From: Saprospiraceae bacterium
GTDB lineage: Bacteria; Bacteroidota; Bacteroidia; Chitinophagales; Saprospiraceae
NCBI GenBank assembly: GCA_022841345.1
Contig: JALHRR010000039.1
Span: 1 to 42,956 of the forward strand
Reading direction: 5' to 3'
Length of the DNA: 42,956 bases
Part shown: positions 35,021-42,749 of the stretch, piece after piece
How the letters are laid out: each line of letters starts with the position of its first letter
Position numbering within the stretch: position 1 is the stretch's first letter
The notes under the pieces: model-generated
Seen by the model: the letters and a program-made list of their open reading frames with translations, nothing else
Databases searched by the model: none
What the model was told of the DNA's origin: nothing
Translations under genes and position numbers: made by a program

Positions 35021-35265
35021 ATCGGTTAATCGGGGAATCGAAGTGTGAGTTTAGGGTGCGGGGTTGAGTGTGGTTCGTTAAGGCGTTGAGAGGTTGAGGT
35101 GTTGAGGCGTTAACAGCCGGAAGAAGCTGCAACCTACAAGCTCAAGCTGCAAGGAAACAGCTGGGGATCGGTTAATCGGGGAAAGGTTTTATAGGGTGTG
35201 AGTGAGGGTTTGGGGTTGAGGGTGTGGTTCGTTGAGGCGGTGAGAGGTTGAGGCGTTGAGGCGAT
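35021..35265 (+). repeat. Two direct copies of a roughly 100-bp purine-rich sequence
   Basis: ATCGGTTAATCGGGG starts at 35021 and again at 35167. Each is followed by GTGTGAG and GGGGTTGAG words, then TGTGGTTCGTTRAGGCG and AGAGGTTGAGG. The copies differ by small insertions. Between them are AACAGCC (35112) and AGCTGCAA words. No gene is seen in 35012-35649. Confidence 0.75.
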
Positions 35266-35418
35266 GTGTGAGTTGAGAGTCGAAGGTAAGTGTGAGATGT
35301 ATCAAGACAGCCCTCTGGTAAGCCGGACGTATAGACGCAATGCCTTGTGTCTGAGGGAGCATATGGATTTTTTAGTTGATATTGAATCAGAAGTCCAAAA
35401 AAGTCCAGCTCAAAAAAG

Positions 35419-35481
35419 CGTCACTTTGACATCTTGCTGTCAAAAATCGTCACCTTTTGTCGGAGGCAAAAAACGTCACCT
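35419..35481 (-). repeat. Hairpin array with AGGTGACG separators (minus strand)
   Basis: CGTCACYT occurs at 35419, 35448 and 35474 on the plus strand. Between the first two is TTTGACA/TGTCAAA, a perfect 7-bp stem (35425-35444). On the minus strand this resembles the arrays at 14185 and 40812. Confidence 0.6.
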
Positions 35482-35572
35482 TGCGAGCGCAGCGCGGCAA
35501 GGCCTTGCGGTACGACTCAATCCAACCAATACGTCAAATGAAATCAGCGGTCCTTCGTTCACTTCCTGACAT

Positions 35573-35600
35573 AAAAAAACCCGGCATTTGCGGGCCGGGT
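35573..35600 (-). terminator. Intrinsic terminator of rplU-rpmA
   Basis: On the minus strand a 7-bp GC stem (ACCCGGC with GCCGGGT in plus-strand terms) is followed by seven T residues. It lies 50 bases after the rpmA stop. Confidence 0.85.
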
Positions 35601-35649
35601 CTTAGGGATAATATTTGTCGTCTTCGAATAATATGTAAATATATAATAT

Positions 35650-36051
35650 TTATTCTTCTTCTCCAACAGTATCTGTTGCTGTCTCAGTTGTTGCAGTGGT
35701 AGCTGCGATAGCTGCTGCTGTAGCTGCAAAAGCAGCATCAGAATTTTTTGTCTCTGCTGCCGGTGAATTTGCTACAACCGTATCAGTCATAACTGAGTCA
35801 GAAGGCAGGATAGACACGAAAGTTCTGTTTTTCATACCTTTCTTGAAAGCTACTTTGCCATCAACCAATGCAAACAGGGTAAAGTCTTTACCCATGCCTA
35901 CGTTTTTGCCCGGATGGAAACGAGTACCACGCTGACGAATGATGATGTTACCTGAAATGGCCGCCTGACCACCAAAAAGTTTCACACCCAGTCGCTTACT
36001 AATACTATCGCGTCCGTTATCAGAGCTACCTACACCTTTCTTATGTGCCAT
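35650..36051 (-). CDS. rpmA: 50S ribosomal protein L27 with C-terminal extension
   Basis: The first about 85 of 133 residues are a normal L27 ([51 protein letters not shown], ending RTFVSILP), a protein next to the peptidyl transferase centre. The remaining about 48 residues are an Ala/Thr-rich tail ([20 protein letters not shown]) ending GEEE. Typical L27 proteins stop soon after FVSILP, so the tail is extra. No frameshift is visible, and the tail reads to a normal stop followed by the terminator. It is the second gene after rplU, with 26 bases between. Confidence 0.96.
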   Translation of the reverse strand: MAHKKGVGSSDNGRDSISKRLGVKLFGGQAAISGNIIIRQRGTRFHPGKNVGMGKDFTLFALVDGKVAFKKGMKNRTFVSILPSDSVMTDTVVANSPAAETKNSDAAFAATAAAIAATTATTETATDTVGEEE

Positions 36052-36077
36052 GATCTTTAGTTTTTAATAATGATTAA

Positions 36078-36389
36078 TTAAGACTGGATTGAATCAATTT
36101 TGATTTTGGTAAAAGACTGGCGGTGTCCATTCTTTTTACGGTATCCTTTTCTTCTCTTCTTTTTGAAGACGATTACTTTGTCGCCTTTCAAGTGGTCAAC
36201 TACAGTTGCGTTGACGGAGGCACCACTAATTAGCGGTGCTCCGATAGTGATGTTGCCATCGATATCGACCAGGAGTACGTCACTAAAAGTGACAGCATCT
36301 CCTGCATTTGCATCCAGCCGGTGGACGAAGACTTCTTTGCCTTCCTCTACTTTGAATTGTTGACCGGCAATAGTTACAATCGCGTACAT
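36078..36389 (-). CDS. rplU: 50S ribosomal protein L21
   Basis: The 103-residue protein has the full L21 pattern: [52 protein letters not shown] and [11 protein letters not shown] with the rRNA-binding basic end. It is the first gene of rplU-rpmA, the common pairing in bacteria, and has a strong promoter. Confidence 0.97.
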   Translation of the reverse strand: MYAIVTIAGQQFKVEEGKEVFVHRLDANAGDAVTFSDVLLVDIDGNITIGAPLISGASVNATVVDHLKGDKVIVFKKKRRKGYRKKNGHRQSFTKIKIDSIQS

Positions 36390-36425
36390 GTCAATGATTT
36401 AAATTGTGATTAAATTAACGGAGCG

Positions 36426-36456
36426 CAAAAGTACACCTAAGATTTCAGATTAACAA
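36426..36456 (-). promoter_or_regulatory. Promoter of rplU-rpmA
   Basis: On the minus strand TTG is followed after 20 bases by TACTTTTG, a full match to the -7 box. The leader to the rplU ATG would be about 30 bases. Confidence 0.68.
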
Positions 36457-36543
36457 TCAATTGTGTAAAATAATTGAGTAAAGGTTGAGTGTCGTGAAAA
36501 GTCGTAGCGCGCCTAGGGCGCGCAGATGGTTGCAACATGGCCG

Positions 36544-36844
36544 GTGTGTGAGCGTCGGCTGTGCCTCGCTCGTGTGCTGCTTTGCGGTCTACGACCGCGC
36601 GGGATGTGGTTCACTTCGTTCACGTGATGTGTAACAGCCATTGATCGCCGATGACGATCAAATAAAATACATAACAAATTCTCATTCCGGCTGATCGCCA
36701 ACAGCTAATTGCCAAAAGCTAAAAGTCGGCTGCTCCAAACTCACAACTCACAATTCATCCCGTGAGCTGAGCGAACCACATCCCGCGAATTCGACGAAGG
36801 AGATTTCGCAGCACACAGAGGCAGCGAAGCGCCCCTCTACACAC
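36544..36844. repeat. About 300-bp element with diverged inverted arms
   Basis: The arms (about 36544-36626 and 36763-36844) align in opposite orientation over some 80 bases. Exact blocks are CGCGGGATGTGGTTC (36598) with GAACCACATCCCGCG (36773), and GTGTGCTGC (36572) with GCAGCACAC (36808); GTGTGT/ACACAC mark the ends. The centre of about 135 bases has GCCAA and CTAAAAG words. The left arm also holds a GACCGC hairpin. A hairpin GCGCGCC/GGCGCGC precedes it at 36507-36523. No gene is seen in 36457-36890. Confidence 0.8.
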
Positions 36845-36890
36845 TATCTCTACTCGTATACCTGAGGCGCAGCCAACCTCAACCCGGCTG

Positions 36891-37613
36891 TTACTCCTCC
36901 GGCATTATCTGCGCCTGAAAATAAGCCTGCAATTCCGCCAAAGTTTCTTCCTTACGCAATTCATCCTTCACAATCAGACCCTTGTGGAGGACCAGAAATC
37001 GCTCACAAAATTCAGTAATATGGAGAAGATCGTGGCTGGAAATGATCATTGTGATATCTGTATTTTTATCCAGATCAGACAGCATTTGTCTGAGCAAAAA
37101 CTGAGAAGAGGGATCCAGGTTGGCGAAAGGCTCGTCAAGAATTAGGATTTCGGGCTTACAAAGTAATGCGCCGGCAATGCCGACTTTCTTTTGATTTCCC
37201 TTTGACAGGTCTCGAATGTACTTTTTGTTGTTAAGTATTTCTCCCTGAAACAGAGATTCAAATGGAATTAAAGCCTGCTTCACATCTTCTTTATTCCAGC
37301 CATGCAATTTTCCCAGAAAATCAAAATACTCCTGCGGAGTCAAATAGTCGATCAAAAAACTCTCATCTATAAATGAACCGGTGAATGTCTTCCATGCTTC
37401 TGAATGACTCACAGGTATGCCTTTCACATGAACAGTTCCTGTGTCAGGTGCTATAAGATCCAGAATAGTTCGGAATAACGTAGTTTTGCCCGCACCATTA
37501 TTTCCTACAAGACCAAGAGACTGCCCTTTGAAAAAATTCAATTCAGGGATATCCAGAACCTTTTGCTGTCCGTAGATTTTTGTCAAATTTTGTAGTGATA
37601 TTATAGTTTCCAT
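36891..37613 (-). CDS. ABC transporter ATP-binding protein
   Basis: The 240-residue ATPase energises the membrane protein encoded just upstream. Seen: Walker A GNNGAGKTT (Gly37 to Thr45), the Q-loop region, the signature DLSKGNQKK (LSKGNQ in place of LSGGQ), Walker B ILILDEPFANLDP and the switch histidine in IISSHDLLHI. The family is that of small bacterial exporters with an uncharged-drug, lantibiotic or bacteriocin-resistance style ATPase. It begins 4 bases after the DUF5687 gene. The stop TAA overlaps an AACAGCC heptamer. Confidence 0.92.
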   Translation of the reverse strand: METIISLQNLTKIYGQQKVLDIPELNFFKGQSLGLVGNNGAGKTTLFRTILDLIAPDTGTVHVKGIPVSHSEAWKTFTGSFIDESFLIDYLTPQEYFDFLGKLHGWNKEDVKQALIPFESLFQGEILNNKKYIRDLSKGNQKKVGIAGALLCKPEILILDEPFANLDPSSQFLLRQMLSDLDKNTDITMIISSHDLLHITEFCERFLVLHKGLIVKDELRKEETLAELQAYFQAQIMPEE

Positions 37614-37617
37614 GTGC

Positions 37618-39096
37618 TTATGCTTTTTGCCTGAAACCGTCAGCGGTCAGATATTTTCTTTCATTAAAATTGGCAATAATTCCTTTCATCCAAAACTTGT
37701 GCAAAGCCATTGATATTAAAGACAAAGTGCCTAAAATGATCCATGCAAGGTTGTCCATTCCCAGCCCCAACGGAATGGCTATAATTAAAAAAGGTCCAAA
37801 CAGCAGGGGTAATGCAATTAGAAATTGAGTAGCCCCCGTACCCTGATAATTCATCATACTACCTTTACTCAGGTCAATTTTTTTCTTATTATATGTGGCC
37901 GCCCACAGCAGGAAATATGAATTGACTCCGATATTGTACAACAAACTGGCAAAGTGAGGCAGAAATATGTCATCATAAATAAAAAAATAAGGGATGCTGA
38001 GAATAAAAAGGATCACACAAGATCCTGCCAGAATCCATAATTTAGCCTGAAAATATTCATACTGAGGAACATTTCTGGTAAGTAAACCATCAAAACCTGC
38101 ACTTTCCCATGCAATCATAAATTGACCATAATTGATCATAAATATTCCACTGACAAACACTCCAATAAAAACTTTCCAATAATCACTATTTAAATCCGGA
38201 TTAGTATAAAAGATTAATGGATAGAATAATATAAATAATCCCAACCACAGCGCTGTCTTTGTTCTTTTATTACGCAGAATTAATTTAATTTCATTAGCAA
38301 GAATAGCAGAAGTAGTACCTTTTTGTTCCAACCAATCAAAACGGCCAATGGCGGACCCTGATGTATCGCCAGAAAACCAATCGTCCATATGTGAATAAGC
38401 AGAGAGAAGCCGGTAATTTATGATATACATCATTACTGCAATAACCCAATAAATGGTCCAGGTAATAGGTGAAGAATACAATGGACTGAAAATGAATTCT
38501 GATATTTTCATAATTGAAATCCAGCCCATATAGTCCATAAAACCCAGCAAGATAATAGCTGCCAATATGAAAATTCCTTTGAAATTGCTAACCACCTCAA
38601 TACGTTTCAGGTACATGGCCATGTAATGAGAAATCACAGGTAAAGCCAACATTCCAAGAATCCAATTCATCCCAATTCCCACCCCAAGTTCAGGAATGAT
38701 AACTTGCCAAGCAAAGGGAATCAGAAGGATCCATCCGAATAAGTTGAAAAAATTGAAAATAGACCCTGATAGAGATAGATGAAAAATGGTTGACTTTTTC
38801 AAAGGTGTCAGCAGGAATTTCTCAAGATCAAGAGTCGCTAATTTTTGAAGAAAATACCTGATAATGATATCAAATGAAAGATAATATAACAGGACCGATG
38901 TAAATACTGCGTACGCAGTTGTGTCTTTCGCCAGACTTCTGAAAATCTCAGGCAGGACGAATGTTAATAAGAGCACCATCGAGAGCATATACAAACCGAA
39001 AAGGCCCAATAGTATCTTGATGGCGAGTCCCTGTCCAAAAAAGGAGGAACGGAAGAATTGTTTTCTCTGAAGCTGTAAAATGTCCAATAGAATCAT
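37618..39096 (-). CDS. DUF5687 family ABC-type membrane protein
   Basis: The 492-residue protein has about ten to twelve membrane helices, for instance ILLGLFGLYMLSMVLLLTFV (about 29-48), FNLFGWILLIPFAWQVIIP and WTIYWVIAVMMYIINYRLL. Its start (MILLDILQLQRKQFFRSSFF) and the segment LEKFLLTPLKKSTIFHLSLS are typical of DUF5687 proteins of Bacteroidota, which I take to be ABC permeases. The ATP-binding protein gene follows after 4 bases, so the pair forms one exporter of unknown cargo. Transcription is from the minus strand; no clear promoter was found in 39097-39200. Confidence 0.85.
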   Translation of the reverse strand: MILLDILQLQRKQFFRSSFFGQGLAIKILLGLFGLYMLSMVLLLTFVLPEIFRSLAKDTTAYAVFTSVLLYYLSFDIIIRYFLQKLATLDLEKFLLTPLKKSTIFHLSLSGSIFNFFNLFGWILLIPFAWQVIIPELGVGIGMNWILGMLALPVISHYMAMYLKRIEVVSNFKGIFILAAIILLGFMDYMGWISIMKISEFIFSPLYSSPITWTIYWVIAVMMYIINYRLLSAYSHMDDWFSGDTSGSAIGRFDWLEQKGTTSAILANEIKLILRNKRTKTALWLGLFILFYPLIFYTNPDLNSDYWKVFIGVFVSGIFMINYGQFMIAWESAGFDGLLTRNVPQYEYFQAKLWILAGSCVILFILSIPYFFIYDDIFLPHFASLLYNIGVNSYFLLWAATYNKKKIDLSKGSMMNYQGTGATQFLIALPLLFGPFLIIAIPLGLGMDNLAWIILGTLSLISMALHKFWMKGIIANFNERKYLTADGFRQKA

Positions 39097-39201
39097 ACGC
39101 TTTTAAATATGACTCTAATGTAAAAAAAAATCAACTTAAGAGAAATTTGATATATACTAAACCTCCGGATTAATAGATGAAAATATGCTGGGGTGAATGA
39201 G

Positions 39202-39249
39202 ATTTCAGGTTTCAGGTTTCAGTAGTTTCAGGTTTCAGGTTTCAGGTTT
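39202..39249. repeat. TTTCAGG heptamer tandem repeat
   Basis: TTTCAGG is repeated about six times in two runs, 39202-39222 and 39226-39249, and again near 39367. The region lies upstream of the DUF5687 gene. The rest of 39097-39424 is AT-rich with no gene seen. Confidence 0.85.
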
Positions 39250-39424
39250 GGGGAACTGCCATAAAGCTTTAAAGTTTACACAAGAATTTGTGTTTAATAG
39301 CTTGATTTAATAATTTTATACAGAATTGAATGTCAGCATTATGCAAAAGCAATATATAAGAGAATTCAGGTTTCAGATTCAAAGATCGTGAGTGAGGGAC
39401 GAACCTCGCGGTTGGAACACCGAA

Positions 39425-39553
39425 ATCCGTCAATCTCGTCAATATACCTCAATCTTCACAAACTCTTAACCCTCACACACCACTCTCACAACAATCTTAT
39501 CAATCTCACCCGCACGCTCTACTCTACACTCTTCACTCATACCATCAATCTTA
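39425..39553 (-). repeat. AGATTGA/GTGTGAG purine-rich array after the flippase-like stop
   Basis: On the minus strand AGATTGATGGTATGAG begins with the last base of the stop TAA. It continues with GTGAGATTGATAAGATTG and GAGTGGTGTGTGAGG, alignable with 26994-27040. Same orientation as the gene. Confidence 0.85.
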
Positions 39554-40708
39554 CTTATCTGTCGAACTATCTTCCGGAATCTGTGCTTCTTCCTCCAGAG
39601 CTGCTTCCAGTTCCTCTTTCTTTAATTGAGCATCTTTCTTACGTTGCAGCATGATTTTATTGATCCAGGCAGGAATAATGATAGCCCCGGCAATCAGGTA
39701 AGAATAATATGTAAAAATTCTCCAGAGCGAAGCTACCACGAGCGCAATTCCTTTAGGAACGTAATCTCTCAGGAATCCTCCAAACACAAATTCAGCGAAT
39801 CCACTTCCACCGGGGGTAGGACTGAAGGCCATAATAACAAACATGGATTCCAGCCTTGCGTATAATTTGAACTGATTCATGAATGCGAAGTCAGAGGTGT
39901 TCACTATTGCAATGATCAGGCAGTTGATGAGTGTAAACTTAAAGGTCCATGCGGCTACTGTAGCTAAGAAAGCCTTCAGGTGAAATCTTCTTTTTTGAGC
40001 TTTCAACTCTTTGGAAGCAATAATAAAATCATTGCCCAATTCCACCGCTTTTCTCCTCCATTTTCTTAAAAAACTTATACTGGTAATTCCGACAGCAATT
40101 CGCTTCATCTGATTCGGATTAATGAATAATCCATAGAAAAAGAATGTTCCGTATGTAGCCATCGCAAGGTAGGCCGTGAGAAAAGTGACGCCCCAGCCAT
40201 TCATATTGTCCATTCCCGGACGTATCATTTCATTACCAAAAATGAGATATAAAACAGGCAATGTTCCAACAAAGAAAACTGTATCCAACACGACAGTATA
40301 CAATACAATGGCCGTAGTTTTAGCTGCAGATAATTTCTCCTGAGACATCACAAACAGGGCTACAGCAGAGCCTCCAACGCTAGTAGGTGTAACAGCTGAA
40401 GAAAATTCCCAAATAAATATGAGTTGTATACTCTTTCTCCAGCTGAAATGATCCTGTGACAATGTTTTGATCCTGTAGGCGTATGCCAAATGTCTCAAAA
40501 CAACAAAAACCAAACTGGCCAATATCCAGAATAATGTGTGTGCGGTCCAGCTGATTTTAGCAAATTCCTCGGGATCAAATTGCTGCCAAAGTAAATACAG
40601 TACGACACCAATCCCAATCAGGATAGGTAAAAATACCCTCGAAATCTTGATAGATTGGAGGATATCTTTTTGTTTATCAGTAAAATCAGTCAGGTCGGAC
40701 TTCTTCAC
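39551..40708 (-). CDS. UPF0104/lysylphosphatidylglycerol-synthase-type membrane protein
   Basis: The 385-residue protein has about eight membrane helices and the family motif FSPTPGGSGFAE (about residues 295-306), with TPTSVGGSAVALF earlier and YAYRIKTL after the second helix. The family (AglD, YbhN and the membrane half of MprF) is linked with lipid flipping or lipid-carrier work; the role here is open. The start codon is GTG at 40708: an in-frame stop lies 11 codons upstream with no ATG between. The C-terminus is acidic and charged. Single gene; a repeat array follows the stop directly. Confidence 0.85.
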   Translation of the reverse strand: MKKSDLTDFTDKQKDILQSIKISRVFLPILIGIGVVLYLLWQQFDPEEFAKISWTAHTLFWILASLVFVVLRHLAYAYRIKTLSQDHFSWRKSIQLIFIWEFSSAVTPTSVGGSAVALFVMSQEKLSAAKTTAIVLYTVVLDTVFFVGTLPVLYLIFGNEMIRPGMDNMNGWGVTFLTAYLAMATYGTFFFYGLFINPNQMKRIAVGITSISFLRKWRRKAVELGNDFIIASKELKAQKRRFHLKAFLATVAAWTFKFTLINCLIIAIVNTSDFAFMNQFKLYARLESMFVIMAFSPTPGGSGFAEFVFGGFLRDYVPKGIALVVASLWRIFTYYSYLIAGAIIIPAWINKIMLQRKKDAQLKKEELEAALEEEAQIPEDSSTDK

Positions 40709-40811
40709 AGTTTTATTTGAGTGGCGAAAATAGTAGCATTACTTGCAGCGAAACGAAAATTTCGATTAAAAGTTATTATTTTTCTATTGAATCGACTTTG
40801 AAGGGGGAACT

Positions 40812-40998
40812 GGGTGATGTCTTTCTGCGGCTACGCCTTGAAAGGTGATGGTTCGATTCACTGCGTTCACTCACCACAAGTGTTTTTTCAGGGGGCAAGC
40901 CCTGAAAAGGTGATAGCGAGGTTCGCTTGGCTCACTACGCTACAAGTGTCTCCGTCATAAATTGAATGCTATGCAATCAATTTATGACGGAGGTGATG
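40812..40998 (+). repeat. Hairpin array with AGGTGATG separators
   Basis: GGTGATG or GGTGATA occurs at 40813, 40844, 40909 and 40992. Between them lie a perfect 9-bp stem TTTTCAGGG/CCCTGAAAA (40885-40908) and a perfect 16-bp stem, CTCCGTCATAAATTGA at 40950 with its complement at 40977-40992. No gene is seen in 40709-41148. Confidence 0.78.
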
Positions 40999-41148
40999 TG
41001 CTTCGCGGCCTAATATGGAGCATTTAGTATTTCAATCAGGACTGTGTAAACGAAGAGCTGTTTAAAGACATCCCATTCCAGAAAATGATCTGAAGAAGTT
41101 ATCATTATAATCCTATATTTACCATCGAACCTATAAAAACCCTTCTGT

Positions 41149-41394
41149 ATGTCATTTTTGTACTTTATCATTATCGGTCTTATAGCTGGCTGGCTGGCCG
41201 GCAAAATCATGCGTGGCTCCGGATTCGGTCTCATCGGAAATATTTTGATCGGAATTCTGGGTGCTATCCTTGGAGGATGGTTGTTTGGAGTGTTGGGATT
41301 TGCAGTTAGTTCAGGCTTTTGGGGCTCTCTCATCACAGCTACAATCGGAGCAGTTGTTGCTATTTTTATTGCACGTCTTATTGCAGGCAGATAG
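41149..41394 (+). CDS. GlsB/YeaQ/YmgE family small membrane protein
   Basis: The 81-residue protein is three hydrophobic helices with glycine-rich turns (LIAGWLAGKIMRGSGFGLIG, LIGILGAILGGWLFG, LITATIGAVVAIFIARLI). The family is annotated as stress-response or transglycosylase-associated membrane proteins; its biochemical role is not established. Its stop TAG is directly followed by the ATG of the VWA gene, so the two are translated from one message. Confidence 0.9.
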   Translation: MSFLYFIIIGLIAGWLAGKIMRGSGFGLIGNILIGILGAILGGWLFGVLGFAVSSGFWGSLITATIGAVVAIFIARLIAGR

Positions 41395-42495
41395 ATGGAA
41401 GCATTGGAGGAAGATCAATTGGCTTTGCGCTGGAGAATGATTCTCGGGCAAGACGCTAATCCTGAAAAGAATATTCCTCTGAATGCAACAGAACAAGGCA
41501 TGGACAAAACGCTTTCTGCCCTTTACGGTCAAGATAAAAAAGGTGGTTTGTCCGGCTCAAAACCATATGTCAATCAATGGCTGGGGGATATCAGAAATTA
41601 TTTTCCGGAGCCTATTGTCGCCATGATGCAGAAAGATGCCATTGATAAAATCGGCATCGTCCCATTTTTGGAGCATCCTGATGTGCTGGATAATATTGTT
41701 CCCGATATTCAATTGGCAGCAACCCTTCTGCAGCTGAAGCATGCTATCCCGGATCACACCAGACATACTGCCCGAATCGTGATCGAGCGGATGGCTCAGG
41801 CTCTGAAAGAGAAGCTGCAGTTTCCGATCACACAGGCGGTCAAACTGGGCATCCAGAAACATCAGCGTCAGCTAAGCAAAAGAAACAAACATATTGACTG
41901 GCACCGGACAATCAGACAAGGCCTGAAAAACTACGATCCTGTTCTGAAGCAAATTGTTCCGGAGAAAATTTTCGGATACAATGCCCGTCAGAGAAAGATG
42001 AAGGAGATTTTCATCGTGATCGATCAGAGTGGTTCTATGTCGGAGTCTCTGGTATATTCAGGAATTATCGGCTGTATTCTGCATCAGATACAAAGTCTGG
42101 ATACCAGTTTGATTGTATTTGATACATCGGTAGTAGATCTGACTGAATTGCTGGATGATCCTGTTGAGTTGTTATTCGGAGCTCAGTTGGGTGGCGGCAC
42201 GGATATTTTGCAGGCAATGAAATATACCCGTCAAAAAATCCAGAGGCCCAAAGACAGTATTGTATTCCTTGTGACGGATCTCTACGATTATGATGCTGAT
42301 GAAAAAATCCTTCAAGTGGCAATGGGCATGAAGGAGGAAGGTATTCAGCTGATAGTTTTATTGTCCATCAATGACAAAGCACAGGCGGATTACAACAAAA
42401 CATTGGCAGCCATGCTGATTGCTGCTGACATCATTTGCATGGCCTGCACTCCTGAGCAGTTTTGTGATTTGTTGCCGGGGGCAATTGCTGTATGA
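41395..42495 (+). CDS. VWA-domain protein of the CoxE/MoxR-associated type
   Basis: The 366-residue protein has a helical N-terminal half (LALRWRMILGQDANP, YVNQWLGDIRNYFP, HIDWHRTIRQGLKNYDP) and a C-terminal von Willebrand A domain with the metal site DQSGS (Asp210, Ser212, Ser214), LGGGTDI and VTDLYDYD. It resembles, residue for residue in many places, VWA proteins that elsewhere belong to a cluster of a SWIM zinc-finger protein, DUF5691, a MoxR-type AAA ATPase and DUF5682 (recalled knowledge, not checked here). None of these partners is next to it in this window. The work of that cluster is unknown to me; MoxR-VWA pairs often act as chaperones in metal or complex assembly. Co-transcribed with the GlsB-like gene. 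Confidence 0.85.
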   Translation: MEALEEDQLALRWRMILGQDANPEKNIPLNATEQGMDKTLSALYGQDKKGGLSGSKPYVNQWLGDIRNYFPEPIVAMMQKDAIDKIGIVPFLEHPDVLDNIVPDIQLAATLLQLKHAIPDHTRHTARIVIERMAQALKEKLQFPITQAVKLGIQKHQRQLSKRNKHIDWHRTIRQGLKNYDPVLKQIVPEKIFGYNARQRKMKEIFIVIDQSGSMSESLVYSGIIGCILHQIQSLDTSLIVFDTSVVDLTELLDDPVELLFGAQLGGGTDILQAMKYTRQKIQRPKDSIVFLVTDLYDYDADEKILQVAMGMKEEGIQLIVLLSINDKAQADYNKTLAAMLIAADIICMACTPEQFCDLLPGAIAV

Positions 42496-42504
42496 TAAGT
42501 ATTT

Positions 42505-42530
42505 AAAAGGTGATGTTTAGGCCTTTTTTA
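42505..42530 (+). terminator. Probable terminator of the GlsB-VWA pair
   Basis: AAAAGG and CCTTTT form a 6-bp stem around an 11-base loop that contains TGATG, followed by a T run. It is weaker than the others in the window. Confidence 0.55.
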
Positions 42531-42685
42531 TTTAAATTTTAAAATACATTCATTAAAAATAATACTAACTTCAACGCTACATTTTAATTTCCATCAGTGG
42601 TCAATCCATGGCATGGAAAAGAGAATAAAATAAACTGCCAAAGTCGGATGTCAGGCTTCTCATATGCCTGCAATGACTTATTTTT

Positions 42686-42693
42686 TATGTTTG
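42686..42693 (+). promoter_or_regulatory. Candidate -7 box of the DUF2911 gene
   Basis: TATGTTTG is a full match to TAnnTTTG, 56 bases before the ATG at 42750. There is no TTG at the expected distance. Confidence 0.4.
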
Positions 42694-42749
42694 AAAAGCA
42701 AACATTGCTCCAAACGGCAAATTTTTATTCATTCTGAAATTATCTTATC

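Noticed and set aside
35264-35569. 101-codon plus-strand frame after the OstA-like gene
   Set aside because: It is made of repeat words and hairpin sequences, with no family resemblance or promoter.
36544-36844. Insertion sequence
   Set aside because: The element has inverted arms but no open frame for a transposase, and I could not identify a target-site duplication by eye.
39388-39654. 88-codon frame rich in Leu, Thr and His
   Set aside because: It is the complement of the purine-rich AGATTGA array and the end of the flippase-like gene.
40812-40998. CRISPR array
   Set aside because: The repeated word is only 7-8 bases, the intervals are unequal and self-complementary, and no cas gene is in the window.
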